DNA of 64,000 bases from Xenophilus arseniciresistens (lineage in GTDB: Bacteria; Pseudomonadota; Gammaproteobacteria; Burkholderiales; Burkholderiaceae_C), in NCBI RefSeq assembly GCF_028023875.1, contig NZ_JAQIPB010000003.1, forward strand, positions 558,001 to 622,000, in the 5' to 3' direction. The position numbers were made by a program, and so were the translations under genes. Under the pieces are notes generated by a model that was not told where the DNA came from, searched no databases, and was given only the letters and a program-made list of their open reading frames with translations. Position 1 is the stretch's first letter, and the number at the start of each line of letters is the position of its first letter. Below are positions 25,674-34,380 of the stretch, piece by piece.

Positions 25674-26185
25674 GGAGTGACTCTCCCTTGGATTTGCAAA
25701 AACCTGACCCAGTCCAGCTCGGGGGCCTGCAGCCCGAGCGCGGTGAGCGCGGCCGTGAGCTGGCCCCGGTGGTGGGTGGCGTGGTTGAACACATGGCCCA
25801 GGGTGGGCGTGAAGGGCAGGCGCATGGACTCGCCGTTGGCGCGCGTGTAGTGCAGCTCACCGCCCAGTTGCGCGGCGCTGAGCGTCGCGGCCCAGGGCTG
25901 CCAGCGCTGCACGGCCGCGAGCAGGGCCGCGACCAGCGGCGCGCGCGCCGCATGCGGCTGGGCGTCGAGCGCGGTGCGCGGCGACTCGCCCAGCGCAAAG
26001 CGCGACCACCAGATCTCGTCGGTCACCAGCAGGTGGCTCACGGTGCCGTGGACCGAGCCGAAGAACAGGCCGCAGTCACCGAACCACTGCGCGTCGTCCA
26101 GCAGCGCCAGGTGCTCGATCAGCAGGCGCTGCGTGGCCCACGCGTGGTAGCGCGCGAGTTCGGCGAAGTAGTCGGGCAGGGTCAT
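25670..26185 (-). CDS. DinB-family metal-binding protein
   Basis: Four-helix-bundle protein of 171 residues. The metal-binding His triad of the DinB/YfiT group is visible: His in 'VHGTVSHLL' near residue 50, and 'HVFNHATHHRGQ' near residue 132, where two His are spaced three apart. Relatives include thiol-dependent S-transferases such as mycothiol and bacillithiol enzymes, but no substrate is indicated here. The gene is translationally coupled to liuC by an ATGA overlap, which is unusual for an apparently unrelated protein. Confidence 0.87.
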   Translation of the reverse strand: MTLPDYFAELARYHAWATQRLLIEHLALLDDAQWFGDCGLFFGSVHGTVSHLLVTDEIWWSRFALGESPRTALDAQPHAARAPLVAALLAAVQRWQPWAATLSAAQLGGELHYTRANGESMRLPFTPTLGHVFNHATHHRGQLTAALTALGLQAPELDWVRFLQIQGRVTP

Positions 26186-26200
26186 GAGCTGCTGATTGCG

Positions 26201-26590
26201 CTAGTGCATCCATGTCTGTAGGCCTTCAATGCCATCAAAGTCACGGTCGCCCTGCAACAGCGGGCAGCCAGTTTCGAGGCACCAGGCGGCAACCATCAGG
26301 TCGATGGAGCTGCGGATGGTGATACCGCGCCGGCGCTGGCTGCGGTAAAGCTCAGCGGCGCGCAGGGCGACGGCCTTGCCGCCCGCGGGCAACACGGGCA
26401 GGCCACCCAGTGCCTTACGCGCAGCCATCCATTCGGCATCGCGCACAAAGCCGCGCAGAACCTCCATCAGCACGAGATCGAGGAGGATGACTTCGTCATC
26501 TCTTCGCAGCGCCCCGCGCAAGCGCTCCACCGCAGGCGTCAGTTGGCCCCGGAAATGGTCGATCCAGACACTGGAGTCGGCGGTCATCAT
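26201..26590 (-). CDS. vapC: VapC-type PIN-domain toxin (ribonuclease)
   Basis: PIN-domain RNase of 129 residues, toxin of a type II system. The acidic metal ligands are in place: Asp in 'ADSSVWIDHF', Glu in 'LMEVLRGF', Asp in 'SSIDLMVAAWCLE', and Asp in 'QGDRDFDGI'. The start is ATG 26590 or the adjoining ATG 26587; both overlap the vapB stop (ATGATGA), giving coupled translation. The open frame extends upstream inside vapB but that part is the shadow of vapB. An inserted pair within the liu cluster. Confidence 0.9.
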   Translation of the reverse strand: MMTADSSVWIDHFRGQLTPAVERLRGALRRDDEVILLDLVLMEVLRGFVRDAEWMAARKALGGLPVLPAGGKAVALRAAELYRSQRRRGITIRSSIDLMVAAWCLETGCPLLQGDRDFDGIEGLQTWMH

Positions 26591-26901
26591 GCGGCGGCCT
26601 TCCGGCGGGGCTTCTTGTGTGCGTCGCCACGATGGGTTGCGATGCGCGGCTTGGCCTTGGACACCTTGCGCTCGGCCACGGGCGCGTCCGGGATCGACTC
26701 GTCTGCCGGGATCGTCCTCCAGTCCACGCTGTCGTCGCCCGCCCATTGAAGCTTGCCCCCCAAGGCCAGAAGGTCCTGGTGCGCCTTGCGCCGTGCCAGC
26801 AGGCGAAGCCCTTCCTCCACCGCCTCCTTCTTGGTGGCAAAGCCGCCTGCCTTCATGGCCGCGGCCATGAGCTTGTCATCGATCACGATGTTGGTGCGCA
26901 T
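26587..26901 (-). CDS. vapB: VapB-type antitoxin with basic C-terminal extension
   Basis: Antitoxin of 104 residues paired with the following vapC. The ribbon-helix-helix part is residues 1-45 ('MRTNIVIDDKLMAAAMKAGG', 'TKKEAVEEGLRLLARRKAH'), followed by 'LLALGGKLQWAGDD', the usual toxin-binding stretch of the VapB family. Most such antitoxins end near residue 70; here about 35 more residues follow, rich in Lys, Arg and Ala. A 9-bp inverted repeat lies just upstream of the start and should be the operator bound by VapB/VapBC. Confidence 0.88.
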   Translation of the reverse strand: MRTNIVIDDKLMAAAMKAGGFATKKEAVEEGLRLLARRKAHQDLLALGGKLQWAGDDSVDWRTIPADESIPDAPVAERKVSKAKPRIATHRGDAHKKPRRKAAA

Positions 26902-26911
26902 GGAAATTTCG

Positions 26912-26939
26912 TGTGTATGAAACTCTTAAATCATACACA
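26912..26939 (-). promoter_or_regulatory. vapBC operator/promoter (inverted repeat)
   Basis: Perfect 9-bp inverted repeat TGTGTATGA ... TCATACACA with a 10-base A/T-rich spacer, 11 bases before the vapB start. On the minus strand it contains TATGAT, a good -10 hexamer. This is what autoregulation by a ribbon-helix-helix antitoxin needs. The liuB stop is only four bases beyond it. Confidence 0.8.
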
Positions 26940-26942
26940 TCA

Positions 26943-28556
26943 TCACATGCGAAACACCCCGAACTTCGGCTCCGGAATGGGCGCATGCCGCGCCACCGCC
27001 AGGCCCAGCGCCAGCACGCGGCGCGTGTCGGCCGGGTCGATGATGCCGTCGTCCCACAGCCGCGCGGTGGCGTAGTAGGGGTGGCCCTGGTCTTCGTACT
27101 GCTGGCGGATGGGCGCCTTGAAGGCCTCTTCCTCGGCGGCGCTCCACTGGCCGCCCTTGCCCTCGATGCCGTCGCGCTTGACGGTGGCCAGCACGCTGGC
27201 GGCCTGCTCGCCGCCCATCACGCTGATGCGCGCGTTGGGCCACATCCACAGGAAGCGCGGCGAGTAGGCGCGGCCGCACATGCCGTAGTTGCCCGCGCCG
27301 AAGCTGCCGCCGATGATGACCGTGAACTTGGGCACATTGGCCGTGGCCACGGCCGTCACCATCTTGGCGCCGTGGCGGGCAATGCCTTCGTTCTCGTACT
27401 TGCGGCCCACCATGAAGCCGGTGATGTTCTGCAAGAACACCAGCGGGATCTTGCGTTGGCCGCACAGCTCGATGAAGTGCGCGCCCTTCTGGGCCGATTC
27501 GGAAAACAGGATGCCGTTGTTGGCCACGATGCCCACGGGCATGCCCTCGATCTCGGCGAAGCCGCACACCAGCGTGGCGCCATAGCGGGCCTTGAATTCG
27601 TGGAACTCGCTGCCATCGACGATGCGCGCGATGATCTCGCGCACGTCGAAGGGCTTGCGCGTGTCGGTGGGGATCACGCCATAGAGCTCCTCGGCCGCAA
27701 AGAGCGGGGCGCGCGGCGCATTCACCGCAGGGGCCTGCGCCTGCGCGCTGCGGGCATTGAGATGGGCCACCGCCTGGCGGGCCAGCGCCAGCGCGTGCAG
27801 GTCGTTCTGCGCCAGGTGGTCGGCCACGCCCGACAGCCGCGTGTGCACGTCGCCGCCGCCCAGGTCTTCGGCCGTCACCACTTCGCCCGTGGCCGCCTTC
27901 ACCAGCGGCGGGCCGCCCAGGAAGATGGTGCCCTGGTTCTTCACGATGATGGACTCGTCGCTCATGGCCGGCACGTAGGCGCCGCCGGCCGTGCACGAGC
28001 CCATGACCACCGCGATCTGCGCGATGCCCTGGGCGCTCATGTTGGCCTGGTTGTAGAAGATGCGGCCGAAGTGCTCGCGGTCGGGGAAGACCTCGTCCTG
28101 GTTGGGCAGGTTGGCGCCGCCCGAATCGACCAGGTAGATGCAGGGCAGGCGGTTCTGCTGTGCGATCTCCTGCGCGCGCAGGTGCTTCTTGACCGTCATC
28201 GGGTAGTAGGTGCCGCCCTTGACCGTGGCGTCGTTGCAGACGATGAGGCAGTCCACCCCATTCACCCGCCCGATGCCCGCGATGATGCCCGCGCCCGGCG
28301 CGGCGCCGTCGTACATGCCGTGCGCAGCCAGGGGCGAGAGTTCGAGGAAGGGGGTGCCCGCATCGAGCAGCTGGTTCACGCGCTCGCGCGGCAGCAGCTT
28401 GCCGCGCGCGGTGTGCTTGGCCCGCGCCGCCTCGCCGCCGCCCTGGGCCACGCGCTCGAACTGGGTTTGCAGGTCATCGACCAGCGCGCGCATGGCGCTG
28501 GCATTGGCCTGGAAGTCGGCCGATCGCGAATTGAGTTGGGTGGCCAAAGCCGTCAT
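26943..28556 (-). CDS. liuB: 3-methylcrotonyl-CoA carboxylase, carboxyltransferase beta subunit
   Basis: Carboxyltransferase of 537 residues, the usual MCC-beta length, forming the holoenzyme with LiuD. Visible are the N-terminal '[21 protein letters not shown]' (positions 28329-28391), '[18 protein letters not shown]', the acyl-CoA oxyanion regions '[17 protein letters not shown]' and '[22 protein letters not shown]', and '[20 protein letters not shown]'. Without context it could be called a generic acyl-CoA carboxyltransferase, but the '[10 protein letters not shown]' motif and neighbours fit methylcrotonyl-CoA. liuC and liuD are separated from it by the vapBC pair and dinB. Confidence 0.93.
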   Translation of the reverse strand: MTALATQLNSRSADFQANASAMRALVDDLQTQFERVAQGGGEAARAKHTARGKLLPRERVNQLLDAGTPFLELSPLAAHGMYDGAAPGAGIIAGIGRVNGVDCLIVCNDATVKGGTYYPMTVKKHLRAQEIAQQNRLPCIYLVDSGGANLPNQDEVFPDREHFGRIFYNQANMSAQGIAQIAVVMGSCTAGGAYVPAMSDESIIVKNQGTIFLGGPPLVKAATGEVVTAEDLGGGDVHTRLSGVADHLAQNDLHALALARQAVAHLNARSAQAQAPAVNAPRAPLFAAEELYGVIPTDTRKPFDVREIIARIVDGSEFHEFKARYGATLVCGFAEIEGMPVGIVANNGILFSESAQKGAHFIELCGQRKIPLVFLQNITGFMVGRKYENEGIARHGAKMVTAVATANVPKFTVIIGGSFGAGNYGMCGRAYSPRFLWMWPNARISVMGGEQAASVLATVKRDGIEGKGGQWSAAEEEAFKAPIRQQYEDQGHPYYATARLWDDGIIDPADTRRVLALGLAVARHAPIPEPKFGVFRM

Positions 28557-28619
28557 GGCATCGCTTTCCTGTTCAAAAAATTCTTCGAGGGGGCGTCGGC
28601 AGCGGTGCGGCCGTGCGGC

Positions 28620-30290
28620 TCATGCCGTGCGCTCGGCCACCAGGCCCAGCTCAACCGACATCTGTTCGCGGATGCGGTACTTCTGGATCTTGCCGGTCAC
28701 CGTCATCGGGAACTCGGTGACGAAGCGGATGTACTTCGGCACCTTGTAGTGCGCGATCTGGCCCTTGCAGAACTCGCGGATCTCTTCTTCGGTGAGCTGC
28801 TGGCCCGGCTTGGCGATGACCCAGGCGCACAGCTCCTCGCCGTACTTCCGGTCGGGCAGGCCCACCACCTGCACGTCCTGCACCTTGGGGTGGCGGTAGA
28901 GGAACTCCTCGATCTCGCGCGGGTAGATGTTCTCGCCGCCGCGGATCACCATGTCCTTGATGCGGCCGACGATGTTGACGTAGCCCTCGGCGTCCATGGT
29001 GGCCAGGTCGCCGGTGTGCATCCAGCCCTCGGCGTCGATGGCCTCGCGGGTCTTGGCTTCGTCGCCCCAGTAGCCATGCATCACCGAATAGCCGCGCGTG
29101 CACAGCTCGCCGCGCTCGCCCCGCGGCACGGTGGCGCCGCTTTCGGGATCGACGACCTTCACCTCCAGGTGCGGCTGCACCGTGCCCACGGTGGACACGC
29201 GGCGCTCCAGCGGCGTGTCGGTGCTGCTCTGGCAGCTCACGGGGCTGGTTTCGGTCATGCCGTAGGCGATGGTGATCTCGCCCAGGTGCATCTGGCTGAC
29301 CACGCGCTTCATCACCTCGATGGGGCAGGCCGTGCCGGCCATGATGCCGGTGCGCAGGCTGGAGAGGTCGAACTCGGCGAAGCGCGGGTGGTCCAGCTCT
29401 GCGATGAACATGGTGGGCACGCCATGCAGGCCCGTGCAGCGCTCGGCCTGCACGGCCTCCAGCGTGAGCAGCGGATCGAAGCCGTCGTTCGGATACACGA
29501 TGGCGCTGCCATGCGTGAGGCAGGCCAGGTTGCCCAGCACCATGCCGAAGCAGTGGTACATGGGCACCGGGATGCACAGCTTGTCCTGCGGCCCCAGCTT
29601 CATGCATTCGCCGATGAAGAAGCCGTTGTTCAGGATGTTGCGGTGCGTCAGCGTCGCGCCCTTGGGAAAGCCCGTGGTGCCGCTGGTGAACTGGATGTTG
29701 ATGGGGTCGGTGGCCTTCAGGCCCTGCTGCACCTGGGCCACGCGCGCGTCATTCGCGTTGCCGCTGGCCAGCAGTTGAGACAGGCGCGCCAGCGGAATGT
29801 CGAAGCCGGCCTCGTCCGCGTCTTCGGCGCGGTCGATCCACCAGACGTTCTTCAGCTGCGGCAGCCTGGCCGCGCCCAGTTCGCGCAGCATCGCCAGGTA
29901 CTCGCTGGTCTTGAAGCGCGGCATGGTCACCAGCGCCTTGCAGCCCACCTTGTTCAGCGCGTACTCCACCTCGGCCGTGCGGTAGGCCGGGTTGATGTTG
30001 ACCAGGATCAGCCCGGCCTTGGCCGTGGCGATCTGCATCAGCACCCAGGCCAGGTTGTTGTGCGACCAGATGCCGACGCGGTCGCCCGGCACCAGCCCCG
30101 TGGCCAGCAGCGCGCTGGCCAGTTGCGTGGCCTCGGCCTGCAGCGCGCGGTAGCTGCGGCGCACGCCTTCATGGCGGCTGACCAGGGCCAGCGCGTCGGG
30201 CTGCTTCGCGACCATGGCGTCGAAGAAATCGCCGATGGTTTCTTCGATCAGCGCGGGCTCGGTGGCGCCGCGGGCGTAGCTGTCGGTCAT
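28620..30290 (-). CDS. AMP-dependent acyl-CoA synthetase of the liu cluster
   Basis: Adenylate-forming CoA ligase of 556 residues. Core motifs: P-loop '[16 protein letters not shown]' (about 205-220), '[10 protein letters not shown]', '[12 protein letters not shown]', '[14 protein letters not shown]' and the catalytic Lys in '[14 protein letters not shown]'. It lies between liuA and liuB in the same direction, so its substrate is likely isovalerate, another short branched acid, or acetoacetate-type acids feeding the same pathway; the sequence alone supports medium- or short-chain fatty acid activation. AGGAGA precedes ATG 30290. Confidence 0.9.
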   Translation of the reverse strand: MTDSYARGATEPALIEETIGDFFDAMVAKQPDALALVSRHEGVRRSYRALQAEATQLASALLATGLVPGDRVGIWSHNNLAWVLMQIATAKAGLILVNINPAYRTAEVEYALNKVGCKALVTMPRFKTSEYLAMLRELGAARLPQLKNVWWIDRAEDADEAGFDIPLARLSQLLASGNANDARVAQVQQGLKATDPINIQFTSGTTGFPKGATLTHRNILNNGFFIGECMKLGPQDKLCIPVPMYHCFGMVLGNLACLTHGSAIVYPNDGFDPLLTLEAVQAERCTGLHGVPTMFIAELDHPRFAEFDLSSLRTGIMAGTACPIEVMKRVVSQMHLGEITIAYGMTETSPVSCQSSTDTPLERRVSTVGTVQPHLEVKVVDPESGATVPRGERGELCTRGYSVMHGYWGDEAKTREAIDAEGWMHTGDLATMDAEGYVNIVGRIKDMVIRGGENIYPREIEEFLYRHPKVQDVQVVGLPDRKYGEELCAWVIAKPGQQLTEEEIREFCKGQIAHYKVPKYIRFVTEFPMTVTGKIQKYRIREQMSVELGLVAERTA

Positions 30291-30305
30291 GTCTTGTCTC
30301 CTGAT

Positions 30306-30329
30306 CTTGCCCCCTCTCCCTCTGGGAGA
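30306..30329. repeat. Truncated REP-like element
   Basis: Short Burkholderiales-style REP unit (CTTGCCCCCTCTCCCTCTGG core) in the 44-base gap between liuA and the synthetase gene. It matches the left arm of the REP pair at 32684-32806 but lacks the right arm. Confidence 0.55.
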
Positions 30330-30334
30330 AAAAA

Positions 30335-31516
30335 TCAAGCCGTCTCGTTGAACAGCTCGCGCCCGATCAGCATGCGGCGAATCTCGCTGGTGCCCGCGCC
30401 GATTTCGTACAGCTTGGCGTCGCGCCACAGACGCTCCACCGGGAATTCCTTGGTGTAGCCCACGCCGCCCAGCGTCTGGATCGCCTCGCCGGCCATCCAG
30501 GTGGCCTTCTCGGCGGAGTACAGGATGGCGCCGGCCGCATCCTTGCGGAAAGTGCGCGCGTGGTCGTTGCGGTCGCAGGCCTTGCCCACGGCGTACACGT
30601 AGGCGCGGGTAGCCTGCCAGGTGCTGTACATGTCGGCGATCTTGCCCTGCATGAGCTGGAACTCGCCGATGCTCTGGCCGAACTGCTTGCGCTCGTGCAC
30701 GTACGGAATCACCGCATCCATGCAGGCGGCCATGATGCCCAGCGGGCCGCCGGAAAGCACCGCGCGCTCGTAGTCCAGCCCGCTCATCAGCACCTTGGCG
30801 CCCTGGCCTTCGCCGCCCAGGATGTTCTCTTCGGGCACTTCGCAGTTGTCGAAGAACAGCGGGAAGGTGTTGGAGCCGCGCATGCCCAGCTTGTCGAGCT
30901 TGGTGCCGGCCGAGAAGCCCTTGAAGCCCTTCTCGACGATGAAGGCCGTCATGCCGCGCGCGCCCATTTCCGGCTCGGTCTTGGCGTAGATGACCAGCGT
31001 GTCGGCATCGCCGCCGTTGGTGATCCACATCTTGGAGCCATTGAGCACGTAGCAGCCGTCCTTCTTCTCGGCCTTGAGCTTCATGCTCACCACGTCGGAG
31101 CCGGCGTTGGGCTCGCTCATGGCCAGCGCGCCCACGTGCTCGCCGCTCACCAGCTTGGGCAGGTACTTCTTCTTCTGCGCCTCGGTGCCGTTGCGGTGGA
31201 TCTGGTTGACGCACAGGTTGGAGTGGGCGCCGTAGGACAGGCCCACCGATGCAGAGGCACGCGAGACCTCTTCCATGGCCACGATGTGCGCCAGGTAGCC
31301 CAGCTCGGTGCCGCCGTATTCCTCTTTCACCGTCATGCCGTGCAGGCCCAGGCTGCCCAGCTTGGCCCACAGGTCGTGCGGGAAGAGGTTGTCGCGGTCG
31401 ATCTCGGCCGCGCGCGGCGCAATCTCGTGGGCGCAGAAATCGGCCACGGCATCGCGCAGCGAATCGATGGTCTCGCCCAGGTCGAAATTGAGGCCGGGCA
31501 GGGTGTGGTGGGCCAT
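30335..31516 (-). CDS. liuA: Isovaleryl-CoA dehydrogenase
   Basis: FAD enzyme of 393 residues oxidising isovaleryl-CoA to 3-methylcrotonyl-CoA, the first committed step of the pathway coded downstream. Acyl-CoA dehydrogenase motifs: '[20 protein letters not shown]' (about 135-154), '[18 protein letters not shown]', '[20 protein letters not shown]' and '[21 protein letters not shown]'. The catalytic Glu lies in the isovaleryl-specific place, '[15 protein letters not shown]', while the usual C-terminal position reads '[12 protein letters not shown]'. This supports the assignment independently of context. ATG 31516 has GGAGA upstream. It leads the minus-strand liu operon. Confidence 0.94.
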   Translation of the reverse strand: MAHHTLPGLNFDLGETIDSLRDAVADFCAHEIAPRAAEIDRDNLFPHDLWAKLGSLGLHGMTVKEEYGGTELGYLAHIVAMEEVSRASASVGLSYGAHSNLCVNQIHRNGTEAQKKKYLPKLVSGEHVGALAMSEPNAGSDVVSMKLKAEKKDGCYVLNGSKMWITNGGDADTLVIYAKTEPEMGARGMTAFIVEKGFKGFSAGTKLDKLGMRGSNTFPLFFDNCEVPEENILGGEGQGAKVLMSGLDYERAVLSGGPLGIMAACMDAVIPYVHERKQFGQSIGEFQLMQGKIADMYSTWQATRAYVYAVGKACDRNDHARTFRKDAAGAILYSAEKATWMAGEAIQTLGGVGYTKEFPVERLWRDAKLYEIGAGTSEIRRMLIGRELFNETA

Positions 31517-31654
31517 GGGTTCTTGTCTCCGCAGGGGTTGGGGTCGCGCCTGTTGGCGAGCCGTCAGGGCCGGCCAGGACCCGCAGCTTACGCCCGCCCT
31601 GCCCGCATTTGGCGCCACAATGGTTGCAAATCACGCCACATCCAAGCTCCGGCC

Positions 31655-32719
31655 ATGCCTGCTTCCACACTTGCCAGACCCCCGCGCGCAGCCACGCCCA
31701 TGGCCTTCGTGCAAGCGATCGTGAAGGGCTATGCGCGCTACGGGGTGGACCCGGGCGGCGCCCTGCGTGCGGCACAGATCACGCCGCGCGAGCTGTGGCG
31801 AGCCGGCGCGCGCGTGACGGCGGCGCAGTTCGAGGCCTTGAACGCCCACGCCATGCAGGAGCTGGACGACGAGGCCCTTGGATGGTTCGGCCGCCGCCTG
31901 CCCTGGGGCAGCTACGGCATGCTGTGCCGCGCCTCCATCACCGCGCCCAACCTGGGCGTGGCGCTCAAGCGCTGGTGCCGCCACCACCGGCTGCTGGTGG
32001 ACGACATCGCGCTCTCGCTGGAAGTGCACCAGGGCCAGGCCACGGTCGCCATCGAGGAGATGCGCGCGCTGGGCGCCTTCAGGGAGTTCTGCCTGGTTTC
32101 CAGCCTGCGCTTTTTGCACGGCTTTGCCAGCTGGGCCATGGATTCACGGCTGTGGCTGCGCGAGGCGGCCTTTCCGTTCGCGCCGCCGCCGCATGCCGAT
32201 GCCTATGGCCTGATGTTCCCGGGGCAGTTGCGCTTTGACGCGCCGCGCGCGAGCTTCAGCTTCGACGAGCGCTACCTGGCCCTGCCCCTGCTGCGCGACG
32301 AGGCCGCGCTGCGCCAGATGCTGCGCCGCGCGCTGCCGCTGACGGTGCTGCAGTACCGGCGCGACCGCCTGCTGGGCCAGCGCGTGCGCGAGCTGCTGCG
32401 CACCCAGGGCGCCGAACTGACCAACGCCGAGGCCATGGCGCAGGCGCTGCACATGTCCAGCCGCACGCTGCATCGCCAGTTGCAGGCCGAGGGGCTGCAG
32501 CTGCAGCAGCTCAAGGACGAGGTGCGCCGCGACCATGCGCTGGACCTGCTGCGGCGCAGCCAGCGCTCGCTGCAGCAGATCGCGCTGGCGGTGGGCTTTC
32601 GCAATGAGAAGAGCTTTTCGCGCGCCTTCAGGCAGTGGACCGGCATGGCGCCGGGGGCCTGGCGGGCGGGTTCCGAGCAAGCGCTTGCCCCCTCGCCCTC
32701 CGGGAGAGGGTTGGGGTGA
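31655..32719 (+). CDS. AraC-family transcriptional regulator divergent from liuA
   Basis: Regulator of about 354 residues: an N-terminal Arabinose_bd-type (PF12625-like) domain, residues about 20-215, and two helix-turn-helix motifs at the C-terminus ('[17 protein letters not shown]', '[23 protein letters not shown]'). This architecture is shared by OruR/ArgR-like and fatty-acid or virulence AraC proteins that bind acyl effectors. It stands 138 bases from liuA, divergently, and is the best candidate to control the liu operon in place of LiuR. Start at 31655; ATG 31700 is possible. The last dozen residues are coded by a REP-like element. Confidence 0.85.
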   Translation: MPASTLARPPRAATPMAFVQAIVKGYARYGVDPGGALRAAQITPRELWRAGARVTAAQFEALNAHAMQELDDEALGWFGRRLPWGSYGMLCRASITAPNLGVALKRWCRHHRLLVDDIALSLEVHQGQATVAIEEMRALGAFREFCLVSSLRFLHGFASWAMDSRLWLREAAFPFAPPPHADAYGLMFPGQLRFDAPRASFSFDERYLALPLLRDEAALRQMLRRALPLTVLQYRRDRLLGQRVRELLRTQGAELTNAEAMAQALHMSSRTLHRQLQAEGLQLQQLKDEVRRDHALDLLRRSQRSLQQIALAVGFRNEKSFSRAFRQWTGMAPGAWRAGSEQALAPSPSGRGLG

Positions 32720-32806
32720 TGGCACGCACCACATTTGCGACGAAGCAGGTTCACAAGCCCAGCGCAGCCCCTCACCCAAGCTCTCCCCAGAGGAAAGAGG
32801 AGCAAG
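32684..32806. repeat. Inverted pair of REP-like elements
   Basis: Two copies of a 36-39 base GC-rich palindromic unit in opposite orientation (32684-32719 and 32768-32806) around 48 bases. Each has a CCCTC...GAGGG-type hairpin and a GGGGTGA/TCACCC end. The left copy forms the 3' end of the AraC gene, including its stop codon. Pairs of this kind (BIME-like) are typically intergenic and can fold in RNA. Confidence 0.65.
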
Positions 32807-32893
32807 ACCTTCAGAAGTTGCCCCGCGTGCTGTCACGCCGCCGTCACGGCGCATCGGCATGTTTCGCGCTTCATCGACACCCTTGCATCCTCC

Positions 32894-34246
32894 ATGACAC
32901 ACATCGCCTTGCGTTCCTGCCTCGCCCTTGCCGCCGCACTCGCCTGCGCCGGCGCCGCTGCGCAGACCGCCTACCCCGCCACCCTGGCCGGCCATGCGCT
33001 GCTGCCGGCGCAAAGCTTCGTCGCCGCCCCCAAGGACGCGCCGGCCGACCTGCAGATGAGCGGCAAGTTCACCACCGGCAAGCGCGTGGAAGCCGCCGGC
33101 AGCATCGAGGGCCTGTCGGGCGGGCGCGGCACCGGCGTGTCGCTGCCCTTCAAGGGCCAGCCGCTGCAGGGCCACTCGGGCATCAAGACCATGGCCGACG
33201 GCAGCTTCTGGGTGCTGACCGACAACGGCGCCGGCGCCAAGGCCAACTCGCCCGACTTCATGCTCTACCTGAACCACTACAAGGTGGACTTCAAGAGCGG
33301 CAAGATGCAGCGCCTGGCCACCGTGTTCCTGCACGACCCCGACAAGAAGGTGCCCTTTCGCATCGTCCACGAGGGCACGAAGCAGCGTTATCTGACCGGC
33401 TCGGACTTCGACCTCGAGAGCTTCCAGTTCGCGGGCGGCGCGCTGTGGATCGGCGAGGAATTCGGGCCCTACCTGATCAAGGCCGACCTCAAGGGCAAGG
33501 TGCTGGCCGTGTTCGAGACGCAGGTGGACGGCAAGGCCGTGCGCTCGCCCGACCACCCGGCCGTGACGACGCCCGGCGCGCCGGGCGGCGCGGTGGACTT
33601 CCAGGTCAAGCGCTCCAAGGGCTTCGAGGGCATGGCCGCCTCCAAGGACGGCAGCAAGCTCTATGCGCTGCTCGAAGGCCCGGTGTGGAATGCCGAAGCC
33701 AGGGACTATGAGAAGGTCGAGGGCAAGGAAGCGCTGCGCGTGCTGGAGTTCGACGTGGCCAGCGAGAAATGGACCGGCCGCCACTGGAAGTACGTGCTCG
33801 AGGCCAATGGCCACGCGATCGGCGACTTCAACATGATCGACGGCACCACGGGCCTGATCATCGAACGCGACAACGGCGAAGGCACGAGCGACAAGGCCTG
33901 CCCCGAAGGCAGCAAGCGCAGCGACTGCTTCCACGACATCGCGAAGTTCAAGCGCATCTACAAGGTGGAACTGAGCGACGCCAACGTGGGCGCGGCCGTG
34001 CGCAAGATCGGCTACATCGACCTGCTGAACATTGCCGACCCGGACAAGCTCGCGCGCAAGCCGCTGAACGACGGCGTGCTGAAGTTCCCCTTCTTCACCA
34101 TCGAGAACGTCGACGTGGTGGACGCCACGCACATCGTGGTGGGCAACGACAACAACCTGCCCTTCTCCAGCAGCCGCGAGCCCAACAAGGCCGACGACAA
34201 CGAACTGGTGCTGCTGGAAGTCGGCGCCTTCCTGCAGGCCCGTTAA
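32894..34246 (+). CDS. Secreted esterase-like / phytase-like domain protein
   Basis: Periplasmic protein of 450 residues with a signal peptide ('LRSCLALAAALACAGAAAQ', about 4-24). The mature part resembles the 'esterase-like activity of phytase' family (PF13449), a beta-propeller: 'IEGLSGGRGTGVSLP', 'GHSGIKTMADGSFWVLTDNG', 'SDFDLESFQFAGGALWIGEEFGP' and 'GFEGMAASKDGSKLYALLEG', that is, repeated 'E.. ..DG.. W...D' blades typical of calcium-binding propeller phosphatases. Substrate is uncertain. The start at 32894 is the one that gives a signal peptide. The next gene is 134 bases downstream. Confidence 0.83.
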   Translation: MTHIALRSCLALAAALACAGAAAQTAYPATLAGHALLPAQSFVAAPKDAPADLQMSGKFTTGKRVEAAGSIEGLSGGRGTGVSLPFKGQPLQGHSGIKTMADGSFWVLTDNGAGAKANSPDFMLYLNHYKVDFKSGKMQRLATVFLHDPDKKVPFRIVHEGTKQRYLTGSDFDLESFQFAGGALWIGEEFGPYLIKADLKGKVLAVFETQVDGKAVRSPDHPAVTTPGAPGGAVDFQVKRSKGFEGMAASKDGSKLYALLEGPVWNAEARDYEKVEGKEALRVLEFDVASEKWTGRHWKYVLEANGHAIGDFNMIDGTTGLIIERDNGEGTSDKACPEGSKRSDCFHDIAKFKRIYKVELSDANVGAAVRKIGYIDLLNIADPDKLARKPLNDGVLKFPFFTIENVDVVDATHIVVGNDNNLPFSSSREPNKADDNELVLLEVGAFLQAR

Positions 34247-34380
34247 AGCCGCCCGGCACGCGGCACGCTTCTTGCCCCTCGCACCCGGCGCAACAGCGCA
34301 AGGGACGGTCTCGCTCGCTCGCTCGAGTGAGCGGGTCCAGTCCGGTGTGACAAATTAGGACTAAAAAGGGGAGCAGTTAC

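Noticed and set aside
26913-30458. Long plus-strand open frame of over 1100 codons across liuB and the synthetase gene
   Set aside because: It is the antisense shadow of two clear genes; its product is rich in His, Ala, Gly and Arg in the way of GC-rich reverse frames and matches no family.
34311-34333. CGCTCG/CGAGTGAGCG near-palindrome before copy A
   Set aside because: Imperfect and not duplicated before copy B, so not a shared operator.
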